A stretch of DNA of 64,000 nucleotides from Echinometra lucunter. Taxonomy: Eukaryota; Echinodermata; Echinoidea; Camarodonta; Echinometridae. The position numbers were made by a program, and so were the translations under genes. Under the pieces are notes generated by a model. It was not told the DNA's origin, searched no databases, and saw only the letters and a program-made list of their open reading frames with translations. The DNA lies in the NCBI GenBank assembly GCA_029962745.1, contig CM057154.1:20588857-20652856 (forward strand), written 5' to 3'. Numbering within the stretch: the first letter of the stretch is position 1; each line of letters starts with the position of its first letter. Shown here one piece after another: positions 13,501 through 20,699 of the stretch.

Positions 13501-15148
13501 CTTTGGTCCATTTTAAATTTGAAGGATGATTTTCATTTCAAGGGCAACGAAGCATCCAATCTTTGATCATGCTTTGTTTGTAATTTCCAGTGCAATTTGA
13601 CCGTGAATGTCAAGTCACTTGTTGACTTAGAAAAAATGGCTGCATTTTTTAAAACTTTTACTTTGGCGATTTGGAACAGTTGAATGAATGTGTTCACCCA
13701 TGCATAAAACTCATTTTATGTTTACCTACCAGGGTGAAAGACAATTCAGTTTACAAATCGAAAAATTGATTAAAAATCAAATTTGGGGCATTTAGTCACT
13801 CTTGTGTCTACTCGAAATGTCATTTAAATTTTGGACTTAACAGAAGCTTCTCAGTCTACTTTTTTCTTTATTTTTCCTCTAAAAAGAGATTTAGAGAGTG
13901 AAGGCTCACTTTAAATGCCTTTAAATTGAGTAAGTTTAACCGTTTGCTCCCAGAGTTAAGTGGAAGGGCATTTACACGTGAATGGCACACTGTCCAATTT
14001 TGCCATTTTTACTTTTGTGCCTTGGAAGAGAAAAACGGATATATTCACTTGTGCGTAAATTTTCTCTTTATGTTCGCCTACCAGATCAAAAGAGCATTAA
14101 ATTTCCTTTAATTTGATATAATCATGATATAGTGATTTTTATCAAAGTCTTCCATTAAGAAATCTGAACTTGAACAAGTGTTCACTTTTTTTTTTGTTGA
14201 GTATATATAATCTGCGCTCAAGTAAAATTATAACAGAGCATTGTGTGCGTGTATTGTGATATATACTATTTGGGGGTAAAACTTGTGACGTCACAAGATG
14301 TCAAAAATATTTTGCCTTAAATTCGGATAGTCTAAAGAGATTCGTTATCTTTGTGGAGGCTTGATTTAATAAATTGTGGTATTTTTTTTAATGTCTGTTT
14401 TGTACAAAGATGTTCAGAAGGGTAGATAAACAGCCAGAAATATAAAGGTTTTGAAATATAAGGTGCTGTTATCAAGATATCTATCACTGAATTCCACAAT
14501 TTGCACAACTAAGCTGGGTATGCTTTTGCCTATAAATACTGGAGTCTATGGGGTAAAAAAAAGGTTTGGCATTTCCGGTTACTTATATATTTTCACTTTC
14601 TGTGAAGCACATGATGATGCTTTTGAAGTGCATTTTCAGGGCTATTACATACGCTGATAGCATGTAAGGCCATGTAGCTCAGACTCTCAAAAGTTACTCA
14701 ATGGCTTTAAGTATTAAAATGCTTATCCGATGCAAAATGCTAATAAAAAAATACTAACTTAGTCCATGCATTGAATGAATACTGTCCCTGGAAGATGGAA
14801 GAATATGACATTGGCGGTTAATTTTAATCGAACAATGGAAACATCGCGCGTGGAATAAAATGCTCATGCGCTATCTGCTTTGACATCGACAGGCATGAAA
14901 TAAGTTTATTATCATGATTAACATGATGATATACATGTTCAATATAAGTATTGACGTATATGTTACTTCAGGTCTTGGGCATGCTTCTTCAGTTGGTCGT
15001 TCAGTTGCTGAACCTTCATGAACTCCGTGGTAAGACTGTATGTCTCGGCATTCTCCGATTCTGCTCCTGAGTAAACGGAGAAGTAGTAGATCAGACTGAC
15101 CAGCGACACCAGCCCCATGCCAAGGAACACCTTGTACTGGGTCGACAT
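370..15148 (-). CDS. FUT8: Alpha-1,6-fucosyltransferase FUT8, eight-exon 5' part of the gene
   Basis: This is the whole gene span; its exons are listed separately. FUT8 is a type II Golgi membrane enzyme that moves fucose from GDP-fucose to the innermost GlcNAc of N-glycans (core fucosylation). The minus-strand join is 15148-14967, 12487-12333, 9513-9315, 7378-7264, 4505-4277, 2075-1814, 1081-905, 520-370, or 1470 nt and 490 codons. Each junction has GT/AG borders, and the phases (2,1,2,0,1,2,2,0) all agree, which I checked by reading across every boundary. The predicted order is a short cytosolic tail, a membrane helix (about 7-25), a coiled-coil stem, and a catalytic domain with VRRTDK, a [10 protein letters not shown] motif and ILDVHLL. 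Family members are about 575 residues, so the final catalytic strand and the SH3-like domain are missing only because the window ends. The identification rests on remembered vertebrate FUT8 sequence; the reading frame is seen directly. Confidence 0.93.
820..842. repeat. Poly-C tract in FUT8 intron 7
   Basis: A run of roughly 20 C within intron 7 (521-904), about 60 bp beyond the E7 donor. The rest of this 380 bp intron shows nothing else. Confidence 0.9.
905..1081 (-). CDS. FUT8: FUT8 coding exon 7 (VRRTDK catalytic motif)
   Basis: This encodes [17 protein letters not shown], an alpha-helical stretch, then [29 protein letters not shown] is the signature motif of FUT8-type fucosyltransferases. 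Its two arginines contact the GDP-fucose phosphates in the family. ATDEPSLL is the second conserved motif, with Glu where vertebrate FUT8 has the second Asp of ATDD. The acceptor is GTAACAG before base 1081 (phase 2). An alternative AG six bases inside the exon would break the frame relation with exon 6. The donor is GTACGA after base 905 (phase 2). Confidence 0.94.
1447..1565 (-). pseudogene. Decayed copy of the 3' part of FUT8 exon 6 (copy 1)
   Basis: Read on the plus strand, it aligns without large gaps to the end of exon 6 and its donor region (1805-1925). Shared blocks include CCCAACG, GCAGCATGCAG versus GCAGCAG, CAGCGGGCTGAAGCCTC versus CAGCGGGCCGAAGCCTC, and CTGACTTACACCAAGA versus CTGACCGACCCACCAAGA. 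The frame is broken and the donor is not preserved. It sits in the intron between exons 6 and 7. Confidence 0.75.
1619..1742 (-). pseudogene. Decayed copy of the 3' part of FUT8 exon 6 (copy 2)
   Basis: A second degenerate copy of the same exon 6 end. It shares GATC-CC-AACCAACGATTGG at the donor end, then ACTGAACAAG..GAGGCCTAAG and ATACCTGGCCCACTAACAA with the corresponding exon 6 positions. It is more diverged than copy 1 in the middle. AT-rich (AAATCA)n-like sequence flanks it at 1565-1618 and 1743-1795. It is probably a remnant of tandem exon duplication. Confidence 0.65.
1814..2075 (-). CDS. FUT8: FUT8 coding exon 6 (catalytic domain, N-terminal half)
   Basis: This encodes [19 protein letters not shown], then [29 protein letters not shown] and a C-terminal LGFSHPIVG. 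It matches the FUT8 segment QVVELPIVDSLH, LPLAVPEDLADRLVRVHG, WWVSQF and LGFKHPVIG. The chosen acceptor is CTCAAG before base 2075 (phase 1). A CAG 18 bases downstream would be a stronger acceptor but gives the wrong frame. The donor is GTAAGA after base 1814 (phase 2). Confidence 0.92.
2076..2555 (-). other. FUT8 intron 5, proximal part
   Basis: AT-rich intronic sequence with a T-rich run near 2324-2349 and a poly-G tract of about 20 G at 2353-2373. I see no gene or element ends. Confidence 0.6.
2595..3420 (+). repeat. Degenerate tandem array with GAGCGAGCGAAGCGAGCGAG motif
   Basis: About five units of 150-190 bp. Each has a GAGCGAGCGnAGYGAGCGAG-like core (2605, 2754, 2900, 3089, 3249) followed by A-rich sequence, then a stretch such as CAAAATACACTnnGGGCCTATAAGATATCTAAAT and a CCTGTATC segment. 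The same unit recurs inverted at 35590-36660 and again at 23610-23960. A poly-G tract is at 3145-3158. It is most likely the interior of a nonautonomous element. Confidence 0.8.
3420..3808 (-). other. Intronic stretch without recognised features
   Basis: AT-rich sequence with a CCCCCCTACCCCCCGGTTCCGCCGG-like GC patch around 3598-3625. No ORF or repeat end is recognised. Confidence 0.5.
3809..4055. mobile_element. Palindromic MITE, TACACTSTAA family
   Basis: The terminal inverted repeats are long. The left arm TACACTGTAAAAGTATTGGG and onward to GAGGGTAATTATGTGTCCAACC is mirrored at the right by GGTGGACACATAATTACCCTC, then ATTTTTAGAGTG. The ends match those of three other elements in the window (22043, 27809, 30962). 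It has no coding content. It lies in FUT8 intron 5, about 220 bp from exon 5. Confidence 0.85.
4277..4505 (-). CDS. FUT8: FUT8 coding exon 5 (start of the catalytic domain)
   Basis: This encodes [28 protein letters not shown], then [16 protein letters not shown] and [13 protein letters not shown]. It aligns with the human FUT8 stretch [20 protein letters not shown] through the Cys of SETC. Five of the six cysteines that form the conserved disulfides here are present. The one in GYGC is replaced by Ser (GFGS). The acceptor is CCCCCAG before 4505 (phase 0) and the donor is GTAAGC after 4277 (phase 1). Relative to vertebrates a PKD tripeptide just upstream of CSK is absent. Confidence 0.93.
4794..5396. 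mobile_element. Palindromic TTAA-type element (degenerate)
   Basis: The two arms are inverted copies. AGAAGAATGAAACCCTGGGG, then AATCAATTATAATGAAAAG, is mirrored at 5345-5395. GCGATCCTCAGTTTGGCAATG on the left mirrors CATTGCCAATTGGAGATCGC on the right. The left flank is TTAA and the right is TTAG, consistent with a TTAA target. It is structurally like the elements at 47003 and 61316. The short ORFs it contains are arm sequence. Confidence 0.75.
5400..6105 (-). other. FUT8 intron 4, unannotated AT-rich stretch
   Basis: No exon was found. There is a C-rich patch at 5731-5748, then a short poly-C/poly-A and (CA)n run at 6053-6090 that borders the reverse-transcriptase relic. Confidence 0.5.
6110..6770 (-). 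pseudogene. L1-like reverse transcriptase relic
   Basis: In order on the minus strand, [16 protein letters not shown] (RT motif A) lies near 6700-6750, [20 protein letters not shown] near 6510-6575, [11 protein letters not shown] (catalytic YADD) near 6415-6450, then [17 protein letters not shown] and a [19 protein letters not shown] segment at 6130-6360. This order and these motifs are those of non-LTR retrotransposon reverse transcriptases. There are at least two frameshifts and a stop, and both the upstream endonuclease region and the 3' end are missing. It is a dead fragment in FUT8 intron 4. Confidence 0.88.
6771..7022 (-). repeat. Fragment of the GGCGTAAATCC element family
   Basis: TTTTTCCATATTTTTTGTTT, TTTCATTCAACTAAATCATT and the CACGTGCCCCCCCCACTCCCCAAAAGAGTATGATATTC end match 11592-11842 and 23340-23510. 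No terminal repeat was recognised here, so this is a partial copy. Confidence 0.6.
7078..7185 (+). repeat. (CA)n microsatellite
   Basis: An imperfect CACACACGCACACTCACA run of about 100 bp within FUT8 intron 4, about 80 bp beyond the exon 4 donor. Confidence 0.85.
7264..7378 (-). CDS. FUT8: FUT8 coding exon 4 (copy A, functional)
   Basis: Read in the phase forced by exon 3, it gives [32 protein letters not shown] and RFRFLQ. This matches vertebrate SIMTDLYYLSQTDG, DWREKEAKDLTELVQR and RITYLQ. The exon is 115 nt, entering in phase 2 after TTCATACAG and leaving in phase 0 at CAG/GTTAGC. Joining to exon 5 gives [10 protein letters not shown], as in the family. The longest ORF in this stretch is in a different frame and is not the coding one. 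The exon belongs to the helical stem-to-catalytic linker. Confidence 0.92.
7277..7733 (-). repeat. Tandem duplication of about 223 bp containing FUT8 exon 4
   Basis: Two direct copies (about 7277-7498 and 7500-7733) differ by only a few substitutions. They share the exon body, the acceptor and about 110 bp of upstream intron down to a CTGACAYGAAATAC end. The left breakpoint lies inside the exon, so the upstream copy lacks the last 13 exon bases and the real donor. Confidence 0.9.
7493..7601 (-). pseudogene. Duplicate FUT8 exon 4 (copy B, altered 3' end)
   Basis: This reads [36 protein letters not shown], differing from copy A by Arg to Lys in the SRL segment and in the last residues. The acceptor is identical. 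The native donor is missing. The next possible donor is the weak GTGTCA after base 7493, which would by chance keep phase 0. Because the exon enters in phase 2 and leaves in phase 0, using both copies in one transcript would shift the frame. It can only be a mutually exclusive exon or be silent. I lean to silent. Confidence 0.7.
7740..8157 (-). other. FUT8 intron 3, unremarkable stretch
   Basis: AT-rich sequence with no recognised exon, RNA gene or element end. Confidence 0.5.
8158..9313. mobile_element. Tc1/mariner-like MITE (CCGGGTGTCCC ends)
   Basis: The ends are inverted. Left is TACCCTGGTGTCCCATGCAG, then AAAAAGCGGAACAGCGG. Right is CCGCCGTTCCGCATTTTTT, then GGGACACCCGGTATA. Inner arms also mirror: AATTTGGTGAAGTAATTTTG at 8293 and AAAATTACTTCACCAAATTC at 9171. 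TA lies at both borders, as expected for mariner-type insertion. A roughly 500 bp insert of unrelated sequence (around 8500-9000) separates the arms, unlike the shorter copy at 29866. The right end abuts FUT8 exon 3. Confidence 0.85.
9315..9513 (-). CDS. FUT8: FUT8 coding exon 3 (coiled-coil stem)
   Basis: This encodes [59 protein letters not shown] and ESGGEQQR. It matches FUT8 [20 protein letters not shown] and the following coil. The acceptor TTTCGTTTAG before 9513 has a good pyrimidine tract and gives the phase 1 entry exon 2 requires. The donor is GTATAC after 9315 (phase 2). The segment forms the dimerising stem helix in the family. Confidence 0.9.
9614..10481. mobile_element. Foldback element with AAGTCGACTTG repeats
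   Basis: A perfect 20 bp inverted pair, TACGGAAGCTTAAAAGTGCC at 9614-9633 and its complement at 10462-10481, encloses two arms. The left arm is purine-rich GAAGACGAGAAGACAAGATC sequence and the right is its pyrimidine-rich mirror. Inside, a SalI-site palindrome ATCAAGTCGACTTGATGAGG recurs about nine times at roughly 45-60 bp spacing (9745-10345). Poly-C lies at 9959-9974 and poly-G at 10448-10463. It has no credible coding content. Confidence 0.85.
10520..11082. repeat. Poly-T then A-rich low-complexity tract
   Basis: About 32 T at 10521-10552, a short unique stretch, then roughly 400 bp of GAAAAGAAAA-type sequence (10680-11082). The long Phe/Ser/Leu-rich frame on the minus strand is a composition artefact. 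Confidence 0.9.
11157..11306. mobile_element. Short MITE, GGGCCCCRTTTCATAAA family
   Basis: The left end GGGCCCCATTTCATAAACTTG and the right end CATAACAAGTTTCATGAAAC, then GGATCCC, are inverted repeats around about 100 bp. The middle (CTGGTTGAGAGCAAATTTGTC) is the inverted match of the copy at 43204-43353. Confidence 0.85.
11504..12137. mobile_element. Nonautonomous element, GGCGTAAATCC ends
   Basis: The left end CACCGGCGTTAATCC is followed by AGGAGTG and a poly-G run (11531-11547). The right end GGGATTTACGCCAATGGTG is preceded by C- and G-tracts at 12085-12118. The interior shares AGTATTTTGTTTCTCTTTTT and following AT-rich sequence with 6790-7020 and 23340-23510. It is noncoding and lies in FUT8 intron 2. 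Confidence 0.8.
12333..12487 (-). CDS. FUT8: FUT8 coding exon 2 (stem coiled coil)
   Basis: Read in phase from exon 1, it gives [40 protein letters not shown] and [11 protein letters not shown]. Heptad-like hydrophobic spacing fits the luminal coiled coil of FUT8, although sequence identity to vertebrates is low in this region. The acceptor is ACAATTTTAG before 12487 (phase 2) and the donor is GTGAGT after 12333 (phase 1). The homologous exon of the plus-strand copy (27110-27276) shares KLQEA, I.RMEA and the same phases, which confirms the exon. Confidence 0.88.
12871..14193. mobile_element. Large foldback element in FUT8 intron 1
   Basis: The left arm begins AGTGAACACTTTTTCAGGTTC and the right arm ends TCTGAACTTGAACAAGTGTTCACT in inverted orientation. 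ATCTGGTAGGCAAACATAAA on the left mirrors TTTATGTTCGCCTACCAGAT on the right. AATGCCCTTCCAC mirrors GTGGAAGGGCATTTAC. A third, internal copy of the arm (ATGTTTACCTACCAG) lies near 13717. Poly-C plus poly-A at 13185-13228 interrupts the left arm. No coding sequence was found. Confidence 0.8.
14194..14966 (-). other. FUT8 intron 1, proximal stretch
   Basis: AT-rich sequence with no recognised exon or element end between the foldback element and the exon 1 donor. Confidence 0.5.
14967..15148 (-). CDS. FUT8: FUT8 coding exon 1 (start codon and membrane anchor)
   Basis: The ATG at 15148 opens [10 protein letters not shown], then a 17-20 residue hydrophobic helix (about residues 7-26, [17 protein letters not shown]), followed by a polar stem that ends [12 protein letters not shown]. 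That is a short cytosolic tail, a signal anchor and a lumenal stem, the usual Golgi glycosyltransferase layout. An in-frame TGA at 15169-15167 lies 21 bases upstream, which fixes this ATG as the first in frame. The donor GTAACA after base 14967 leaves phase 2. The E1 of the plus-strand copy has the same length class, anchor position and donor phase. Confidence 0.9.
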
Positions 15149-15214
15149 CGTCGCCGACTCTTCCTCTCACACTCGATAGGCGACAATGTAGCCTTATCTA
15201 GTTTCAGGTGATGA

Positions 15215-15400
15215 ATCATAACAATAATGAAGATGATAATTATGATGGTGATAAGCCATGACAAAAATGATGATAGTAGTGATGATAATGATAATGATAA
15301 TGATAACTCATAGTGATAACCATAATAATTATAATAACAATCATGATAATAAAAAAGAACAATAACAATAACAATGATAATAATGATAATAATGTATTAT
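15215..15400 (+). repeat. Imperfect (GATGATAATGATAATAA)n microsatellite
   Basis: AT-rich ATGATAATGA-type repeat of about 185 bp just upstream of the FUT8 start exon. Confidence 0.85.
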
Positions 15401-15923
15401 TTCAATAATAACGGCTTCTCGCCGAGTCACAAAAGTCAAGTTAATGAGTGGCAAACAAACATTAAAGTCCTTTCCAATTAAGTGTCGTTGGTGTCGGGTC
15501 GACCGAACTCTCAGCAGCAGATTATCAGCCGGAATGCAGCAATTGGGTTTAGCCTCAGATCGATTTCACCCCTCTCCCAATATACCTCCATGCATCAAGC
15601 ATTTACAGCAGAAAGTAGTATGAATTTTAGTCACAGAAATAATATGGATTAATAAAATTATGACGAGTTGAAGCTCTAAAATGGCCACTTCATATTGAGA
15701 TCAATCCAACCCCCAAACAAACAAAGGGCATTTCAACTGTAAATTTACAACTTTGATCTTTCAAAAACGCTCAATCAAATTCAGTTAAAGTGACTCTTTC
15801 ACTATTTTGCTTTGCAAAAACACTTTGTCTACATACCTTCCTGTTGAATCTGTGGGTCACATCTCAAGTTTGGTAGCAAAAGGTGTGACAAAAATCAGAA
15901 ACGAATTTAATCGAATAACTCAC

Positions 15924-16052
15924 CACAAAAGCCAGGAAGACAACTTCTTCAGAAGACGTAGTTTCCCGTTAGGGGTGAATATCAGAGAGGAAGATGCACT
16001 GAAGAAGAAAGTGCAGAGAAGAAAGAAATACGTTGGTATTCGATGTAAATAA
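15924..16052 (-). promoter_or_regulatory. Candidate FUT8 5' noncoding leader exon, copy 1
   Basis: On the minus strand, an exon-like end TCTTCCTGGCTTTTGTG is followed by GTGAGT (donor at 15923). The same block with the same GTGAGT recurs at 18909 (minus) and ends at 23240 (plus), just upstream of the two FUT8-like start exons. Conservation around a splice donor upstream of both genes is the evidence; transcription is inferred. Confidence 0.5.
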
Positions 16053-16090
16053 TCTCAACCTACGATCGTAAGGAAAAACAATACTCTGAT

Positions 16091-16270
16091 CTGCAGGCCT
16101 TCATCTTACCACAGACAATCTGAGAGCATGTGGAAGATCTTCCCCTTAACTTGTTCTCAGACTGTTTTTTCCCCGTGAGTATATGCGGTATTTTCAGATT
16201 TACGGTGGAGAAAAGCTTCAGTTCCACTTGATATGCCCTCTGATTGTCTGTGGTAAAGTGAAGGCTTTAA
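16091..16270. mobile_element. MITE with ACCACAGACAATC inverted ends
   Basis: CTTACCACAGACAATCTGAG near the left end is mirrored by CTCTGATTGTCTGTGGTAAAG at the right, with GGCCTTC and GAAGGC outside them. It is about 180 bp and noncoding. It splits the duplicated leader block. Confidence 0.8.
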
Positions 16271-16980
16271 ATAGCAGCAACACAGAGCCGGAATGTTGAG
16301 AGCGGACAATGCATTGAGGGGCCTCAGTCATTAATTGTTACATGTAAGTGTATAATGCTTTGCTTTGCCCCCCCCCCCCCCCCCCCCTGTTCGCTCTCTT
16401 GTTCTTCCGGTGCAAATATATGACGTTGGGCCCCAGGTAAAGTTGTTGAATGGAATTATCCTAAACTTGAGAGTGAAGAATGACTAACTCTTTTGGCTTA
16501 TTTCGGCCTAGAAAATGTAATTTCATAATTAGCACGAGGCCAAAATGATGTACGGTACATACACATGCGTGCATGCACATTATGTCGTGGTATGTACGTA
16601 GATGTATATTATGATCTGATTCTTATAACGAGTCCGGATAAAACCATTTTTTTTTTCAATTTCCTGCCATCTTTTGTTCCAAAGTGATCTTATTTCACAC
16701 AGTTTAATAACATGTATTAATTGAATAAGATGTAATTGTCAAATTCAAGCTTAAACCCATATCGAAGGTGCTTACCTCTAAAGCGTATACGGTGTGTACT
16801 TTTAAATTTCACTTTGTTTTAAACTTTCCATTTTAAAATTTATTTAATGAAACAATGATATTACTATGCATGCCTCTGCAGTGCGGGTAAAGTATTTCGC
16901 ATTATAACAACTTTAAAGATAATGCATACGTATGAGCCATATTTTTATGATTTTTCTACAAATTAATAATACTATTCCTC
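16271..16980. other. Upstream flank with poly-C tract
   Basis: A poly-C run of about 20 lies at 16369-16387. The block 16455-16580 resembles 19030-19140 and appears to be part of a tandem duplication of the FUT8 upstream region. No gene was found. Confidence 0.5.
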
Positions 16981-16988
16981 ATCCAACA

Positions 16989-17048
16989 ATAGTATAGTAT
17001 AGTATAGTATAGTATAGTATAGTATTATACTATAGTAGAGTAGAGTAT
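16989..17048 (+). repeat. (AGTAT)n pentanucleotide microsatellite
   Basis: About eight AGTAT units followed by a mirrored ATACTATAG piece. Confidence 0.9.
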
Positions 17049-17513
17049 TTATTTGTCCATTATGTACGCAACACATGGATATTTGATTTGCTCACAATTA
17101 AAGGCATACATATAGACATTCAAATAACAGAAGAATTTACAAAAAATACACATGATATTGCATTAAATTTGGATATGATTTTTTCATTAATATTACATGA
17201 TCAGTCTGATTTCTATAAGGATACTTGAAGTTAACAAATTGGTATTCATATGGAAATTAGAGTATATTGCTGTAATTCACCCCCCCCCCCATTACTACTT
17301 GAAACATGTTTATGATATGATTCTCTTTTTTTCATAACAAAACCTAATGTTTCATTATATGACTTACTGAAGTTTTATAATTAAATTATTCATTTTTTTA
17401 GAAAGCAAATTAAGGAGTTTAATGATTTTCTCATGAAATTACACCCAGCAAGTTAAATATTTTCATTTTATGCTAAGTGAACAAGTAATGTGAAATGATT
17501 TTGAAAAATTGAT

Positions 17514-18040
17514 TTAAAGGGGGTACCCAATGCTGAAACAATGTTAGTTCATTTAAAAGAGCATGATTTTATTAGCAGAAAATCATCTGCCTAAAGTTTT
17601 TTAAAAAGTCGTGTTGCCAAGGAAACCCCCAAATGTGGTAAGATTTCAGTATATTTTTGACCCCTCAGCTGTGACCCAGTTACAACTGGGTACCCACTTT
17701 GACGTCATTTTGACGTCAAAGTGGGTACCTTGTCGCGCACTTCTAGCAAAATGCGCGCGCAAGGTATAATACAAATTGTACAGTCTAGCGCTCAGCACAA
17801 CTGCAATGCGCGAAGCTAGCTGGGTACCCACCTGTTTAGGTTTATATAACTCTATGGTACCCACTTTGACGTCATACCTCATACTCAATTTTTTGGGTCA
17901 GCTCTTGACTTTTTAATGAGAAAATTAGTCTAAATGCATTGATTTCGATTGAAAATCATCATATTTTTAATGTTATTCTTCTTATAATTCTATTCCGGAT
18001 CATATATCAATTTTTGTTTACCATTGTGTAATCACTTTAA
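17514..18040. mobile_element. TTAA-flanked interspersed element, copy 1
   Basis: It begins TTAAAGGGGGTACCCAATGC and ends TGTGTAATCACTTTAA, with TTAA at both borders. Copy 2 at 40613-41100 is colinear and looks more than 90 percent identical. The interior includes a strong CTTTGACGTCATTTTGACGTCAAAG hairpin region around 17697-17722 with repeated GGGTACC. No ORF is shared by both copies in a coding-like way. The TTAA borders suggest a piggyBac-type nonautonomous element. Confidence 0.85.
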
Positions 18041-18908
18041 CCTGCACAATGCAGTATTTTTGCTGCTGTATGCATTTTTGAAATAAAACCATTACTGATT
18101 TGACTGACTGTCACTCTCTTCATCTCTCTCTCGCTCTCTCCTATTCTCCCTCTATATACCCTGTCCCTGCTTGCATCCCTTCCCTCCCTCTCTATCTCTA
18201 TAAAATTTTGAACATTTATAACTATAATTCCTTTAGGCCTAATGTATGTTCTTCCGTGACTCATAATGATGAGACCTTCAAACCTGGGAGTATGGGCCCT
18301 CTATAATGTATCTAAATGTAGCACCTCTGTTCATGTTGCGCGATGTCATTCGGCTGACTGGTGAGACAACTGGTAAGACAATTCCGAGGACAAAAACCAT
18401 TTTACGATTACCTGTAAAGGCATTTTAAAGCTGTAAACCTTTCAACCTTCTCAAAATTCATCTAAGATGGTAGAAATGAAGAACTGTGATAGAGTAACAC
18501 TTCATTATCTCACAAGTCTTGTATTGTTAACCTTTAAACTGCCGAAACCCCGTGCAGTGATCTGCATATATCCCCATGTATCTAGATTTGCCCAATACAC
18601 GTGCTCATTCGCACCTGCAATAAACCAGGCACATGCAAGGGTAATAATGGATAAGTTATTGTGACTAGCCGTATTTAATGATTAAACCTGATTATCATGA
18701 TGAATATTCATTTATTTATTTGAATATATTTATACAGGCACAAAAGATCAGCAAACATGCTATTTTACATCATCATTTTACATCATCATTGAACATGAGC
18801 TACCATTTGCCAAATAATCATGTTCAATTTTATATAAGATTTATGTGTCACATCACAGTTTTGATAATAAATCATAAAACCCAAATCAAATTTCACTGAA
18901 TGACTCAC

Positions 18909-19020
18909 CATAAAAGCCAGGAAGATGCTTCTTTAGAATAGTATAGTTTCGAAGATGTTGGTAATATCCGGAAGAGGTGGTACTGAGGAGGATAGAGCCT
19001 ACATCAGAAAGACAAGTTTT
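18909..19020 (-). promoter_or_regulatory. Candidate FUT8 5' noncoding leader exon, copy 2
   Basis: On the minus strand it ends CATCTTCCTGGCTTTTATG before GTGAGT (donor at 18908), closely matching copy 1 at 15924 and the plus-strand copy ending at 23240. The neighbouring CTACTCCTTTTGGCTCATT also matches 16480-16505, so this is a tandem duplicate of a few hundred bases. It may be an alternative first exon. Confidence 0.5.
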
Positions 19021-19139
19021 CCAGAATAATTCTAAACCTGACACTGGAGAATACCTACTCCTTTTGGCTCATTCGTGCAGAAAACATCAAGTCAAACCAC
19101 ATTGATGTGCACACATGCTCTATGACATCAGAAAGCATT

Positions 19140-20256
19140 TGTGAGAAATAAAAAGCAATCATATTTCCGTGATTACCACCGACCGGTTGGCAATAAGCCA
19201 AAATGAGCTTCCCCTTTTTTTTCTCTCTCTCTCTCTCTCTCGCGTTTTGTTCCCTCTGACATTTTCAATTCATGTTCGGCTTTCTGTTCGTGCATACATC
19301 AGCCTGATGGCTTATAGTCCAAGCTAGGCTCCATAGGAAATGGACCTAACCTTGTTTTGGGATATATACAATGTTTTTCGTGGTTTCTTGTCAATTCGAG
19401 GGTGCTGATTCCAAATCTGAATGATGCCACTCGCGTAACCTTGAGCATTTTCCGCAAATTGGCAAAATTCAAAATGGCCGCCAAAAATGGGAATTTGACC
19501 CTGAAAATCACAATTACTCGCATTTCATGACCATTTATTCTATTAAACTTAATACATTTTTGTCCTTGAGTTACTTCAGGTGCAAATGCAGGTCACTTTT
19601 CATTTCTAGTGGATATATGTGGTATTTAGGGTGCAATTTCAATTCAAAGTGGCCGCCACTCATAATACATGTACAGTATGAAGGGCAAACAATGCGCATG
19701 GAAATATGGAATCATGTTACTGTTTATGTCGAAAAGGTGCGTGCGCGGAGCGGGATGGGAGCGGGGAGGAAACGGGGGTGGCCGCACCCTTTCGAGAGAA
19801 GCCCCCCCCCCCCCCGGTTGTCTCGAAAGGGTGGGTTGCGTGCACTGATCTCTCCACTGGAGAGATCAGTGGTTGCGTGTGGGGAGTGAAATTAACGCAC
19901 CCATTCGTGGAAACCGGGGGGCTTGTCTCGTAAGGTGTGTTGAGTAGTCTGATGTAACAGCGGGTTTTTTTTTTTTTTTTTTTTTTTTTGTTTTGTTAAT
20001 ATAAGTAAGCTTTTGCTATGAAAGGAATTGATATGATCCGCAATGGTTTTGCGCGAAGCTATTTCCAAATTTCGCGCTCTTCACGAGGTGGATACGTGGT
20101 TTTCTTAGCAGCTGCGACCGATCGCCAAGGCCGGGCCCAGGGCCTGATCAAATTTTGACGGCGGTGTGAAGGCACTTGCGACCGACGCACTTTGCCTTTT
20201 TTTGGTCGGGACTTTGGCCGGACCTAGGGATCGACGGCAGTGGGAAAGCGGTATAA
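19140..20256. other. Intergenic stretch with simple repeats and hairpins
   Basis: A (CT)n run at 19220-19241. A perfect 14 bp hairpin (CACTGATCTCTCCA, 1 nt loop) at 19843-19871 sits within a larger inverted CCTTTCGAGA region. Poly-C is at 19802-19815 and poly-T at 19964-19989. No gene was recognised. Confidence 0.6.
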
Positions 20257-20699
20257 GAGCTCGTTTACACTGCAGACCCTATCTCGGGCCGGCCCGAGGC
20301 CGGCCTATATTGCGGTACTCGGTACCGCTATTTTGTGCATTTACACTGCCTTTTCTGGCCGGCCTATTAATGTAAATGTTTCGCCGGTAGCGGCGCTCTG
20401 CATGTAAAAACACGATTTTAATTGAGGGGCGCGTGAAAAGCGGACCAGCATTTGGTACCGCATTTGGGTCCGCGTGCGTTTACACCAAAACTATGCCGGC
20501 CTCGGGCCCGCAATTGGTACCGCATTTGGGTCTGCGTGCGTTTACACCAAAACTAGGCCGGCCTCGGGCCGGCCCGAGACTACCTCCTGAGCTGGTCCAA
20601 AAGCGAGTCCGCATCGGACCCACATTTGGTACCGCATTTGGGTCCGCGTGCGTTTACATCTAAATTTGTGCCAGCCTATTGCTGGGTGTAGACGGGCTC
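20257..20699. mobile_element. GC-rich MITE with GAGCYCGTYTACAC ends
   Basis: GAGCTCGTTTACAC at the left and GTGTAGACGGGCTC at the right are inverted with 12 of 14 matches. The interior is strikingly GC-rich with repeats of GGTACCGCATTTGGGTCCGC, GTGCGTTTACA and GGCCGGCC palindromes. It stands out from the AT-rich surroundings. Confidence 0.8.

Noticed and set aside
15807..16052. 81-residue plus-strand frame
   Set aside because: It overlaps the antisense leader-exon candidate and the repeated block; the frame is not kept in the copy at 18909.
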